A stretch of 64,000 nt of DNA from Amycolatopsis roodepoortensis. GTDB taxonomy: Bacteria > Actinomycetota > Actinomycetes > Mycobacteriales > Pseudonocardiaceae. A program made the position numbers and the translations under genes. Below, piece by piece: positions 6,395 to 14,118 of the stretch (positions within the stretch are counted from its first letter, which is position 1; each line of letters begins with the position of its first letter). The notes beneath the pieces are model-generated. The model was not told the origin of the DNA. It worked only from the letters and a program-made list of their open reading frames with translations, and searched no databases. Location of the stretch: the NCBI RefSeq assembly GCF_014873915.1, contig NZ_JADBEJ010000008.1:124001-188000 (forward strand), read 5' to 3'.

Positions 6395-8038
6395 TCAGTG
6401 GACGCCGATTTCCCGGAGATCCTTGTCGTGTTCGTCGGCGTGATAGTCCGCGGCCTCGGTGTCGTCCGTGCCGTTGAAGACCTTCAGCTGCCGCGCGATC
6501 ACCGTGAAGATCACGGCGATCAGCAGGTTCGCGATCAGCGCCACGAACCCGACGTAGATCTGCAGCTGCGAGCCGCTGAGCGGGTGCCAGCCGAAGATCG
6601 ACAGATCGCCGAGCTTCAGCGCCGAGCCACCGAAGTGCGCCTTGCCGGTCGCCGGGTTGGGGATGTTGTAGAGCATGACCAGACCCCAGCCGATGCCGAC
6701 CACCCAGCCGGCGATCAGGCCCCAGCGGTGGAACCACCGCGTGTAGAGCGAGATCGCGACCGCCGGCAGTGTCTGCAGGATCAGCACACCGCCGATGAGC
6801 TGTAGGTCGATCGAGAACTGCGGGTCGATGAACAGGATGAACGCCACCGCGCCGAACTTCACGATCAGCGAAGCGAGCTTGGCCTGCTTCGCCTCTTCGC
6901 CCGGCGTCGCGTTCTTCTTGATGTACTCCTTGTAGATATTGCGGGTCCACAGGTTGGCCGCCGCGATCGACATGATCGCCGCGGGCACCAGCGCGCCGAT
7001 GCCGATCGCGGCGAACGCGATCCCGGCGAACCACGACGAGAACTGCGTGTCGAACAGCACCGGGACGACGGTGTTCGTGTCCGGCTTGCCGGTCGCGTTG
7101 TTGGTGATCGGCGAGACCGACGCGCTGATGGCGACATAGCCGAGCAGCGCCAGCAGGCCCAGCACCAGCGAGTACGCCGGCAGCGCGACCATGTTCCGCT
7201 TGATCACGCTGCGGCCGCGCGAGGCGAGCACGCTGGTGAGCGAGTGCGGGTACAGGAACAGCGCGAGCGCCGAGCCGAGGGCCAGCGTGGCGTACTGCAA
7301 CTGGTTGTTGGCGTTGAGCAGAATGCCGTCCGCCTGCGAAGGCGTCTTGTCGAACTTCGCGTCGGCCGCGTCGAAGATCTCCGACCAGCCGCCGAGCTTC
7401 GAGGGCAGGTAGATGATCGCGACGATGATGACGAGATAGATCAGGATGTCCTTGACGAACGCGATCAGCGCGGGCGCGCGAAGTCCCGACTGGTAGGTGT
7501 AGACCGCCAGGATGATGAAGGCGACCAGCAGCGGCAGGTGGCCGACGATGCCGGAGCCGTTGATACCCATCGTCCGCAGCACGGCTTCGAGGCCGACGAG
7601 CTGCAGCGCGATGTACGGCATGGTCGCGACGATGCCGGTGATCGCGATCAGCAGCGCCAGCGTCGGCGAACCGAACCGGCCGCGGACGAAGTCGGCGGGC
7701 GTGACGTAGCCGCGGACACGCGAGACCGACCACATGCGCAGCGCCGGCATCAACACGATCGGGTAGACGATGATCGTGTACGGCAGCGCGAACAGGCCCA
7801 TCGCGCCGGCGCTGAACATCAGCGCGGGGACCGCGACGAACGTGTAGGCCGTGTAGAGGTCACCGCCGAGCAGGAACCAGGTGATCCACGAGCCGAACTT
7901 GCGGCCGCCGAGACCCCATTCGTCCAGGTGGTCGAGGGTGTTGCCGGCCTTCCAGCGGGACGCGACGAAGCCGAGCACGGTGACCACCGCGAAGAGGATC
8001 GTGAAGATGATCAGCTCTGGCCATTGGATGTTGGTCAC
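6395..8038 (-). CDS. Sodium:solute symporter, monocarboxylate (MctP/ActP) type
   Basis: This 547-residue protein has about 13 hydrophobic segments and typical SSS-family features: an N-terminal WGLGGRKFGSW segment followed by a long membrane helix, the RVRGYVTPADFVRGRFGS region, and IGIGALVPAAIMSIAAANLWTRN in the core. It resembles MctP/ActP-type carriers for acetate, pyruvate, lactate and other short organic acids; the exact substrate cannot be read from sequence. The preceding gene encodes a small DUF3311 membrane protein and overlaps it by four bases (ATGA), an arrangement usual for this subgroup. The transcript ends at the hairpin 6353-6379. Confidence 0.85.
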   Translation of the reverse strand: MTNIQWPELIIFTILFAVVTVLGFVASRWKAGNTLDHLDEWGLGGRKFGSWITWFLLGGDLYTAYTFVAVPALMFSAGAMGLFALPYTIIVYPIVLMPALRMWSVSRVRGYVTPADFVRGRFGSPTLALLIAITGIVATMPYIALQLVGLEAVLRTMGINGSGIVGHLPLLVAFIILAVYTYQSGLRAPALIAFVKDILIYLVIIVAIIYLPSKLGGWSEIFDAADAKFDKTPSQADGILLNANNQLQYATLALGSALALFLYPHSLTSVLASRGRSVIKRNMVALPAYSLVLGLLALLGYVAISASVSPITNNATGKPDTNTVVPVLFDTQFSSWFAGIAFAAIGIGALVPAAIMSIAAANLWTRNIYKEYIKKNATPGEEAKQAKLASLIVKFGAVAFILFIDPQFSIDLQLIGGVLILQTLPAVAISLYTRWFHRWGLIAGWVVGIGWGLVMLYNIPNPATGKAHFGGSALKLGDLSIFGWHPLSGSQLQIYVGFVALIANLLIAVIFTVIARQLKVFNGTDDTEAADYHADEHDKDLREIGVH

Positions 8039-8313
8039 TTGACGTCCCCCTCGTCGAGCTCGTCCACGGACAGCCGGTCGGGACGCTCACTGGTCGGCTT
8101 GTCCTTGGTCATCACGTAGACGATCCAGGTGCACAGGACACCGACCGCGACGAACACGAACTGGAACCAGTAGAAGAACGGCATCCCGAACAGCCGGGGA
8201 CCGTCCGAATTGAACAAGGACGTGATCAGCACCAGCAACGGGATGATCAACAGGAGGTTCCAGGGGCTGAACTGAAAACCCCTCACCTTCCCGTCTGCCT
8301 TACCTGACACCAT
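8035..8313 (-). CDS. DUF3311 membrane protein, symporter partner
   Basis: A 92-residue protein with two hydrophobic helices (about residues 18-33 and 48-70) and an acidic C-terminal tail. It belongs to the DUF3311 family, whose members are encoded immediately before MctP/ActP-like symporters and are presumed to form a complex with them. Its stop overlaps the symporter start. The 203-base divergent spacer to the peptidase gene at 8517 should hold the promoters of both. Confidence 0.8.
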   Translation of the reverse strand: MVSGKADGKVRGFQFSPWNLLLIIPLLVLITSLFNSDGPRLFGMPFFYWFQFVFVAVGVLCTWIVYVMTKDKPTSERPDRLSVDELDEGDVK

Positions 8314-8516
8314 CGGACCTCACCTAACGTTCCCGTACCCCCGGATGGTCCCGATGACCCTAGAACCTCTCCCCCGTCCGGGTCACGCGCGCCCGATATC
8401 GATTTGATCAGCGACGCCTCATCCGACGAAGGGCGGTTGCCGTCCCGGGCCCCGGCGGATATCAATAGCCGCAGTCGCGAACAGGAACTTCGCACGCATG
8501 ATCAAAGGGGCATCGG

Positions 8517-10133
8517 ATGAAGAAACTCCGCTATGCGGTGGTGATCCCGGCTGTCGCCGGCACCATGCTGGCCGGGTTCACGCCTGCGTTCGCAGGGCCG
8601 GAGGCTGCCGGGCAGCAGCCGCTGAACTCCACCAACATTCCGGCGAAGTACGCGGACCAGAAGCTGGACTGGCACAAGTGCACCGCCAGCGAGCTGCCGT
8701 CCGCGCCGCCTCCGGGGGCCGAGAACATCGAGTGTGCGACCTACCGCGCGCCGCGTAACTGGTACAAGACGAACGAGAACATCGACCTGACGATCGCCGT
8801 CAGCCGTCTCGCCGCCACCAGCGGCAAGGCGACGGCCAGCGTCATCACGAACCCGGGCGGCCCCGGCGCTCCGGGCCGTAACTTCCCGGCTCGCCTGCGT
8901 AACCAGACGAAGCTTCGCGCGAACCAGGAGATCATCGGTCTCGACCCGCGCGGCACCGGCAAGAGCACGAACATCACCTGCGGCAACGCGATCGGCACCG
9001 GTTCGGACCTCGACCCGCGCGACCGCAGCCGGGCGAACCTCAACCTGATCCTGGACGCCACCAAGTACGCGGCGGACTCCTGCCAGGTGAAGTCCGGCGA
9101 GCTGGGCCCGCTCATCAACACCGCGCAGACCATCCGCGACATCGACCTGCTGCGTGTCCTGCTGGGCCGCGACAAGATCAACTGGGTCGGCTACTCGGCG
9201 GGCACCTGGATGGGCGCGCACTACGCGCAGCAGTTCCCCACCCGGACCGGCCGCTTCCTGCTCGACTCCGCGACCGAGTTCACCACCACCTGGCAGAACT
9301 CGTTCGACTGGCAGCCGCTCGGCTTCGAGCGCCGCTGGCGTCAGGACTTCTTGCCGTGGATCGGCAAGTACGACAAGGTCTACGGCTTCGGCAAGACCGG
9401 TGAAGCCGCGCGCCAGACCTACGAGAAGGTCCGCTTCGCGCTGACCCAGAACCCGGTCGAGGTGGACGGCGTCCCGGTTTCGGCCAACGCCCTCGACTCG
9501 ACCATCGCGTCGTACCTCTACTCGAAGCGCAACTTCACGGCGCTGGCCGACTACCTGGTCAACCTGAAGACGCTGACCGAGGGCACCTCGACGCAGCAGC
9601 AGAAGGCCTCGGCCGCGCAGAAGGTCAAGGCGGAGACGGTGGACGGTGACGGCGTCATCGGCCCGCAGCCGCTGTTCGTCCCGACCGACGGCGACTCCTA
9701 CAACGCCAGCTTCTGGTCCATCCCCTGCAACGAGGGCCCGTGGTACGGCAACCGGAACAGCGTGATCCGGCAGTCGCAGAAGCTGATCGACCGTGATCTG
9801 CCGCTGCTTGGCGCGGGCTGGCTGATCCAGCCGTGCATCTTCTGGAAGAACAAGCCGGTCGACCTGCCGAAGCTCGACGGCCGCGGCGTCCCGCCGGTAC
9901 TGATCGTCCAGTCGGTGAACGACCCGGCGACCCCGCTCGAGGGCGCGACCCGTGCGCACCGCGCGTTCGCCGGCTCGCGGATGATCACCGTGACCGGTGA
10001 GGGTGACCACGGTATCTACGCCGGCGGCAACGCGGGTGTGGACAAGGTCGTGGAGGACTACCTCGTCGACGGCAAGGTGCCGAACGACCAGAGCCTCCCC
10101 GGACTCCCACTTCCGGTGCCCGCGGGCGCCTGA
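8517..10133 (+). CDS. Secreted alpha/beta hydrolase, tripeptidyl aminopeptidase type
   Basis: The 538-residue precursor has a Sec signal peptide ending AFA near residue 26. The catalytic serine is in GYSAGT (Ser227), with a GGPG oxyanion-type motif near 114-117, the probable aspartate in NDPATP (Asp469) and histidine in GDHGIY (His498). This is the Streptomyces Tap/SlpD-like class of secreted aminopeptidases that remove tripeptides from protein N-termini. Four or more cysteines could form disulfides. ATG 8517 follows AAAGGGG with correct spacing. A strong terminator at 10150-10186 ends the gene as a single unit. Confidence 0.85.
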   Translation: MKKLRYAVVIPAVAGTMLAGFTPAFAGPEAAGQQPLNSTNIPAKYADQKLDWHKCTASELPSAPPPGAENIECATYRAPRNWYKTNENIDLTIAVSRLAATSGKATASVITNPGGPGAPGRNFPARLRNQTKLRANQEIIGLDPRGTGKSTNITCGNAIGTGSDLDPRDRSRANLNLILDATKYAADSCQVKSGELGPLINTAQTIRDIDLLRVLLGRDKINWVGYSAGTWMGAHYAQQFPTRTGRFLLDSATEFTTTWQNSFDWQPLGFERRWRQDFLPWIGKYDKVYGFGKTGEAARQTYEKVRFALTQNPVEVDGVPVSANALDSTIASYLYSKRNFTALADYLVNLKTLTEGTSTQQQKASAAQKVKAETVDGDGVIGPQPLFVPTDGDSYNASFWSIPCNEGPWYGNRNSVIRQSQKLIDRDLPLLGAGWLIQPCIFWKNKPVDLPKLDGRGVPPVLIVQSVNDPATPLEGATRAHRAFAGSRMITVTGEGDHGIYAGGNAGVDKVVEDYLVDGKVPNDQSLPGLPLPVPAGA

Positions 10134-10149
10134 AGCCACTAGGGATTGT

Positions 10150-10186
10150 GGCCCCGTCGAGTTTCGGCTCGGCGGGGCCCTTTTCT
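10150..10186 (+). terminator. Intrinsic terminator of peptidase gene
   Basis: GGCCCCGTCGAG (10150-10161) pairs with CTCGGCGGGGCC (10168-10179) except for one T-G position. The stem is followed by CTTTTCTT, a canonical factor-independent terminator. Confidence 0.75.
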
Positions 10187-10191
10187 TGGGG

Positions 10192-10249
10192 TTGTCCACG
10201 ACCTGTGCACAGAGTTGTCCACAGGCTGGGGGTAACTCGGCGGGGACAA
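10192..10249. promoter_or_regulatory. Cluster of DnaA-box-like sites
   Basis: TTGTCCACG (10192-10200), TGTGCACAG (10204-10212), the exact actinobacterial consensus TTGTCCACA (10215-10223) and CGGGGACAA (10241-10249, reverse, two mismatches) lie within 58 bases. There is no hairpin module here, unlike the composite copies at 5.5 and 39 kb. Confidence 0.45.
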
Positions 10250-10289
10250 CTCCGCGGGCGGTGGTGGCGACCGGGTCGGATAGGCCGGA

Positions 10290-10373
10290 TCGCGTGTGAC
10301 TGGACGGACGACACGCGTGATTGAAGGCGTAACTCGCGTGATTGGGGGCGTAACTCGCGGGTGCCTGGGCGGG
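10290..10373. repeat. 21-bp repeat cluster 1
   Basis: Two good 21-base units (10311-10331, 10332-10352) of the form AC(A/T)CGCGTGATTG plus GGGCGTA are flanked by degenerate units at 10290-10310 and 10353-10373. The same unit forms the clusters at 39.8 and 42.4 kb. Confidence 0.75.
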
Positions 10374-10380
10374 CCGGTAT

Positions 10381-10386
10381 TAGTAT
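10381..10386 (+). promoter_or_regulatory. -10 box of leaderless XRE gene
   Basis: TAGTAT ends seven bases before ATG 10394, and no ribosome binding site precedes the start. Leaderless transcription is therefore likely. Confidence 0.5.
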
Positions 10387-10393
10387 TGGCGCC

Positions 10394-10669
10394 ATGGTGC
10401 GAGTGCCGTTGACGGACGAGGAACGTGAACGCGGCGAGCGGCTGGGCCTGGCGCTCCGGGACGCGCGCGCGGCGTCGTCGCGGAGCATGGTCGAGGTCGC
10501 GGCGGAGGCCGGGATCTCGGTCGAGACGCTCCGGAAGATCGAGACCGGGCGGATCCCGACGCCCGCCTTCTTCACGGTGATGGCGATCGCGGACGCCGTC
10601 GGGCTGCCGCTGGACGCGCTGCGGGCGGCGGCCGAAGGCGGAGCCGACGAGGTCGCGGAAGCGAGCTAG
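10394..10669 (+). CDS. Small XRE-family HTH regulator
   Basis: The 91-residue protein carries one Cro/C1-type helix-turn-helix covering about residues 15-75, with the typical VAAEAGISVETLRKIETGRIPTP stretch and no further domain. It probably binds DNA as a dimer. It is transcribed without a leader from a TAGTAT box. Its TAG stop shares a CTAG with the stop of the convergent EndoU-remnant gene, so the two frames overlap by four bases. Targets are unknown; the convergent arrangement does not by itself make it a toxin-antitoxin partner. Confidence 0.8.
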   Translation: MVRVPLTDEERERGERLGLALRDARAASSRSMVEVAAEAGISVETLRKIETGRIPTPAFFTVMAIADAVGLPLDALRAAAEGGADEVAEAS

Positions 10670-11241
10670 GGGCGCAGGACGGCCAGGGCGTGTGCCCGGT
10701 CGTTCAGGTAGAGGAAGCCGTCGATCGGCAGGTCGAAGCTGTTCAGCAGGCTTTCCAGCGTGGCGTATTCGTCCACGCCCAGCCGCAGGTTCTCGTTCAA
10801 CGCGTGCGCGACGAGGACGTCGGCCAGCTCTTCCCACTCACCCGACCAGTGCAGGGTGCGATAGAAGGCCAGGACGTCCGGCACGATCCGGTCGCCGATC
10901 TGGTCGAGGAGGCTGTCGCCGAAGAAGCTGATCCGGCCGGCGGCGAGGTCGGCGACGGTCGGGTTCGCCGGGTCGGCGGCCGTGTCGGGATTGCGGACCA
11001 CGCCGGGGCCCGCCACCGGATAGCCCGTCTTGACGTTGCCGTTGTCCTCCACCAGCACGATCAGGTGCACGCCGTACCGTTCGCCGGCGCACCGCCAGCG
11101 GCCGTTGTGCATTCTGCGGCGGGGTTCGCTCGGATCGTTGGCGACGTCCTTGATCACCGCGATGATCTGCTCGTCGGTCCAGCCCGCGGGGAACTCGCTG
11201 GTCGCCCGCCGTCCCTTTCCCGGTGCGTGCCCGCCGCCCAC
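10666..11241 (-). CDS. Truncated EndoU nuclease domain fused to immunity-like domain
   Basis: From GTG 11241 (preceded by AAAGGAG at five bases) the product has 191 residues. Residues 1-80 match the C-terminal lobe of bacterial EndoU toxins: GGGH at the start, FPAGWTDEQI, NGRW, and the final strand KTGYPVAGPGVVRNP. The first catalytic histidine and the upstream toxin body are absent, since the start codon falls directly before GGGH. Residues ~100-191 (FFGDSLLDQIGDRI, then two or three helices) resemble small MafI-type immunity proteins found next to polymorphic toxins. I infer a toxin-immunity relic welded into one frame. It could act as an orphan immunity factor; nuclease activity seems unlikely. 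Confidence 0.55.
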   Translation of the reverse strand: MGGGHAPGKGRRATSEFPAGWTDEQIIAVIKDVANDPSEPRRRMHNGRWRCAGERYGVHLIVLVEDNGNVKTGYPVAGPGVVRNPDTAADPANPTVADLAAGRISFFGDSLLDQIGDRIVPDVLAFYRTLHWSGEWEELADVLVAHALNENLRLGVDEYATLESLLNSFDLPIDGFLYLNDRAHALAVLRP

Positions 11242-11270
11242 TCGTGCTCCTTTCGTCGCATCGAGGGTAA

Positions 11271-11306
11271 CCCGCGTTCGGAGTATCCGAATGATCCGAA
11301 CGCGGG
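11271..11306 (-). terminator. Hairpin after ABC permease-like gene
   Basis: CCCGCGTTCGGA (11271-11282) and its exact complement (11295-11306) form a 12-base-pair stem with a 12-base loop, just after the end of the operon at 14033-11318. No clear T tract is seen. Confidence 0.5.
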
Positions 11307-11317
11307 AACGGGTGACC

Positions 11318-12565
11318 TCAGGCGAACACGCTGAGCAAGACGGCGCCGACCGCGAGCACGTCGACTCCCCGCAGGGCCTGGAATCCGGCGGCCCCACCGC
11401 TGACGTCGTAGTTCATCGGCGGCCGGGTCGCCGTCCGCGCCGCGGCGACGACGGCGAGCGGGATCGCGAGCCACACCGGCCAGGCTGGGGAGACGCCGAG
11501 CGCCAGCGTCACCAGGCCGAGCAGGAGCCCCCAGACGAGGCCGAGCAGGGCGATCACCAGGCCGTTGACCAGCCGCAACTCCCAGTCGGACGCGCCGAGC
11601 CACCGCCTGCGGCCGGGGTTGCGCCACAGTTCGCCGAGCCCGCCGACGAACGGCACGAGCGCCGCGTACGCGCCGAGCGCGAACAGCGGCGCGGCCGGGA
11701 TCGCCGGGAAGGCCAGGTGCGCGACGCCGACCAGGCACGCGATCACCACACTGGCCGCCGCGTAGCGCATCCGGCCGAGCACCCCGGCCCACGCGAGCCG
11801 CAGCGTCGTCGGACGCCGCAACGACACCCACGGCACCGGCTTCGACTCCGGGATCAGCAGCATGGGGTCCATGAAGACGGCGGCCATCGCCCGCAGGAGC
11901 CGCGCGTTCCAGCCGTCGACGAGTTCCTGACGGCCGACCCCGGACATCGGCTCGCCGCCGAAGGCCACCGCGACCGCCACCACGAACAACGCGCCGGCCA
12001 GCACCTCGACGGCGATCGGGCCCCAGCCGGCGGCGGCGAACGCCAGACCGGCCACGGCGAGCACGACCGGAGCGAGCGTTTCCCCGCGGATCGCCGTCCG
12101 CCGCGCGGTGACGGCGGCCAGGATCGCCCCGGACGCGGTCAGCGCCGACATCGCGATCCACACGTCCTTCGAGCCGCCGCCGATCGCGGTGACCAGCGCC
12201 CCGGTGTAGCCGACCACCAGGACCAGCCCGGCCCAGAGCGTCCACATCCGTTTGACGACGACTCGGCGCCTGTCGACGCGGGCGAAGTCCATCCACGTCA
12301 GCGCCGCCGGCTCGGCCCAGACGAAACCGCGGCGCAGCAGGCCGCGCCAGAACATCGCGCACAGCACGATCAGCAGCCCGAACACCGCCGGAAAGTCCAC
12401 AACGGACTGTCCAAAAAGGAAGTCCCGGAGCTTCGGCAGGTTCTGGAAGGCGGTGAACAGCGCGCCGAACCCGAACAGGGCCAGGAAGGTCTGGTAGTCG
12501 CCGTTGAACAGGCCGCCGAATCGCTGACGCCCTGGGACGTGCGTGGGCGCTTTCGTCGTCACCAC
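11318..12565 (-). CDS. Polytopic membrane protein, putative ABC permease
   Basis: The 415-residue product has around 10-12 hydrophobic segments and short charged loops. No family motif is obvious. It follows a small ABC ATPase gene with a seven-base overlap, so it is most simply the membrane subunit of that transporter, of the large DUF-type exporter permeases in actinobacteria. The transported substance is unknown. An interrupted palindrome GTCC-N5-GGAC lies in the gene at 12396. Confidence 0.6.
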   Translation of the reverse strand: MVTTKAPTHVPGRQRFGGLFNGDYQTFLALFGFGALFTAFQNLPKLRDFLFGQSVVDFPAVFGLLIVLCAMFWRGLLRRGFVWAEPAALTWMDFARVDRRRVVVKRMWTLWAGLVLVVGYTGALVTAIGGGSKDVWIAMSALTASGAILAAVTARRTAIRGETLAPVVLAVAGLAFAAAGWGPIAVEVLAGALFVVAVAVAFGGEPMSGVGRQELVDGWNARLLRAMAAVFMDPMLLIPESKPVPWVSLRRPTTLRLAWAGVLGRMRYAAASVVIACLVGVAHLAFPAIPAAPLFALGAYAALVPFVGGLGELWRNPGRRRWLGASDWELRLVNGLVIALLGLVWGLLLGLVTLALGVSPAWPVWLAIPLAVVAAARTATRPPMNYDVSGGAAGFQALRGVDVLAVGAVLLSVFA

Positions 12566-13164
12566 AGCTCAAGCGTGGAGTCGGCCGCTTCCAGCAGCGG
12601 GGGATGATGCGTGGCCACGACGACGGCGGCTCCGGCGGAGGTGGAGCGCTTGATCAACGATGTCAGCCATTCTTTCCCGGCGACATCGAGCGCCCGTTCG
12701 GGCTCGTCGAGCAGCAGGACGTCGTGCGGCCGCGCGGTCGCGCCGAGGAGCAGCAGACGACGGCGTTGCCCGGCCGAGAACTTGCCCGCGGTGACCTTCG
12801 CGCGTTCCGAAAGCCCCGCGTCCGCCAGAAGCGCGTCGAAGTCGCCGAGATCGGCCCCGAACGAGCCCTCCAGCAGTTCGAGATGCTGGAGCGGGGTCAG
12901 CTCGGCGAAGAAGTCGGAGTCGTCGAACAGCACGGAAACCTTGCGGCGAAAGGAAACGTCGCGTTCGTCGGGTTTACCGCCCGCGACGACGACGCGGCCC
13001 CGTTGCGGGGTCTGCGTTCCGTACAGGCATCGCAACAGGGTCGATTTCCCGACCCCGTTGGGGCCGACGATGACGGCGCATTCGCCCGCCTCCACTTCGA
13101 AATCGAGTCCGTCGAACAGCCAGTGCTCCCCGGCCTGCACGCCGAGCCCTCGTACGTCGATCAT
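12559..13164 (-). CDS. ABC transporter ATP-binding protein
   Basis: From ATG 13164 the protein has 201 residues, short but complete. It has Walker A GPNGVGKST near 34-42, a signature-like FSAGQRRRLLLLG near 130, Walker B VLLLDEPERALD near 153, and the switch histidine in ATHH near 185. The start overlaps the TGA of the LLM oxidoreductase gene by four bases, and the permease-like gene overlaps its end. The compact size suits a bacteriocin- or lipid-exporter type ATPase, but the substrate is not evident. Confidence 0.85.
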   Translation of the reverse strand: MIDVRGLGVQAGEHWLFDGLDFEVEAGECAVIVGPNGVGKSTLLRCLYGTQTPQRGRVVVAGGKPDERDVSFRRKVSVLFDDSDFFAELTPLQHLELLEGSFGADLGDFDALLADAGLSERAKVTAGKFSAGQRRRLLLLGATARPHDVLLLDEPERALDVAGKEWLTSLIKRSTSAGAAVVVATHHPPLLEAADSTLELW

Positions 13165-14033
13165 TTGCCGCGCAACAACTCGATCACCGGCGCGAGCGCG
13201 TCCATGTTGTGCTCCAGCACGGTGAAATAGGTGAAACCGAACCGCTCGCGATGCGCCAGGATCTGTTCGGCGATCTGCTCGTGGGTGCCGACCAGAGCCG
13301 TCGGAAGTTCGGCCAATTGCTCGACGGTGAGCTTGCCGTCGAGCAGCTCCCGCAGGCTCTCCAAACCCTCTTGCCGGTCTTCGACCACGGCGACGAAATG
13401 CGAGAGGATATTGAATTCGGCCTCGCGTCCGTTCAGTTTTCCGCGGACGAAGTTCACCCGCTCTTCGATTCCGGCCGCGTCCTCGACGGCGAGCGCGCCG
13501 CCGTCGGGAACGGCCGCCGTGCCGGTGAATCCGATGATGTCGGCGTGTTCGGCGGCGAGCGTGAGCAGCCTGTCGCCGCGGCCGGCGATCATCAGCGGCG
13601 GGCCCGGCTTCTGCACCGTCGGCGGTTTGTGGCTTTCGTCGGCATAGAGCCGGTTGAGCACCTTGATGGTGTTTTCGAGATGGTCGACGCGCTTTCCGGC
13701 GCGCGGGAACTCCATTCCCGCCGCTTCGAATTCGGCTTTCACGTAACCGGCCCCCAGGCCGAGCTCCAGCCTGCCCTCGGTGAACTGGTCCGTGCCGGTG
13801 ACGTCGCGGGCGAGCAGCACCGGGTTGTAGAAGGCGGTGTTGATGACGAAGGTGTTGAGCCGCGGACGGGTCGTCACCTCGGCGGCGAGCACGAGGGCCG
13901 GGAACGGCGGCGCCATGCCGAGATGGTCGGCCGCGCCGATCACGTCGAAGCCGAGGTCCTCGGCCTTGCGGCACTTCTCGACCCACGCCGCACGGGTCTC
14001 CGGGACGACCATGTTGACGCCGAATCTGACCAT
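13161..14033 (-). CDS. LLM-class F420-dependent oxidoreductase
   Basis: A 290-residue TIM-barrel protein of the luciferase-like monooxygenase superfamily, with ADHLGM near residue 35 and the family's LGLGAGY region near 92. Actinobacterial members usually use coenzyme F420, though FMN cannot be excluded. The substrate is unknown. It is the first gene of a three-gene overlapping operon with an ABC ATPase and a membrane protein, an unusual pairing that may mean the exporter carries its product. Confidence 0.8.
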   Translation of the reverse strand: MVRFGVNMVVPETRAAWVEKCRKAEDLGFDVIGAADHLGMAPPFPALVLAAEVTTRPRLNTFVINTAFYNPVLLARDVTGTDQFTEGRLELGLGAGYVKAEFEAAGMEFPRAGKRVDHLENTIKVLNRLYADESHKPPTVQKPGPPLMIAGRGDRLLTLAAEHADIIGFTGTAAVPDGGALAVEDAAGIEERVNFVRGKLNGREAEFNILSHFVAVVEDRQEGLESLRELLDGKLTVEQLAELPTALVGTHEQIAEQILAHRERFGFTYFTVLEHNMDALAPVIELLRGK

Positions 14034-14059
14034 GCCGCCACGGTACCGAGACCGAAAGA

Positions 14060-14103
14060 AGAAGGCCTCATCCTCGGGAATGACTCCGAGGATGAGGCCT
14101 TCT
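14060..14103 (-). terminator. Terminator of PEP carboxykinase gene
   Basis: Perfectly complementary 18-base arms (14060-14077 and 14086-14103) surround an eight-base loop. On the minus strand the stem is followed by TTCTTTCGG. It lies just after the pckG stop codon. Confidence 0.75.
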
Positions 14104-14118
14104 CCGGCGTTCGGGCGA

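Noticed and set aside
10394..11241. Toxin-antitoxin pair made by the XRE gene and the EndoU remnant
   Set aside because: They are convergent with overlapping stops, whereas antitoxin-toxin pairs are normally in one operon, and the nuclease part looks incomplete.
11242..11397. N-terminal extension of the EndoU-remnant frame
   Set aside because: The extension runs antisense through the end of the permease-like gene, is rich in Ser/Arg/Cys without EndoU motifs, and the GTG at 11241 has a good ribosome binding site.
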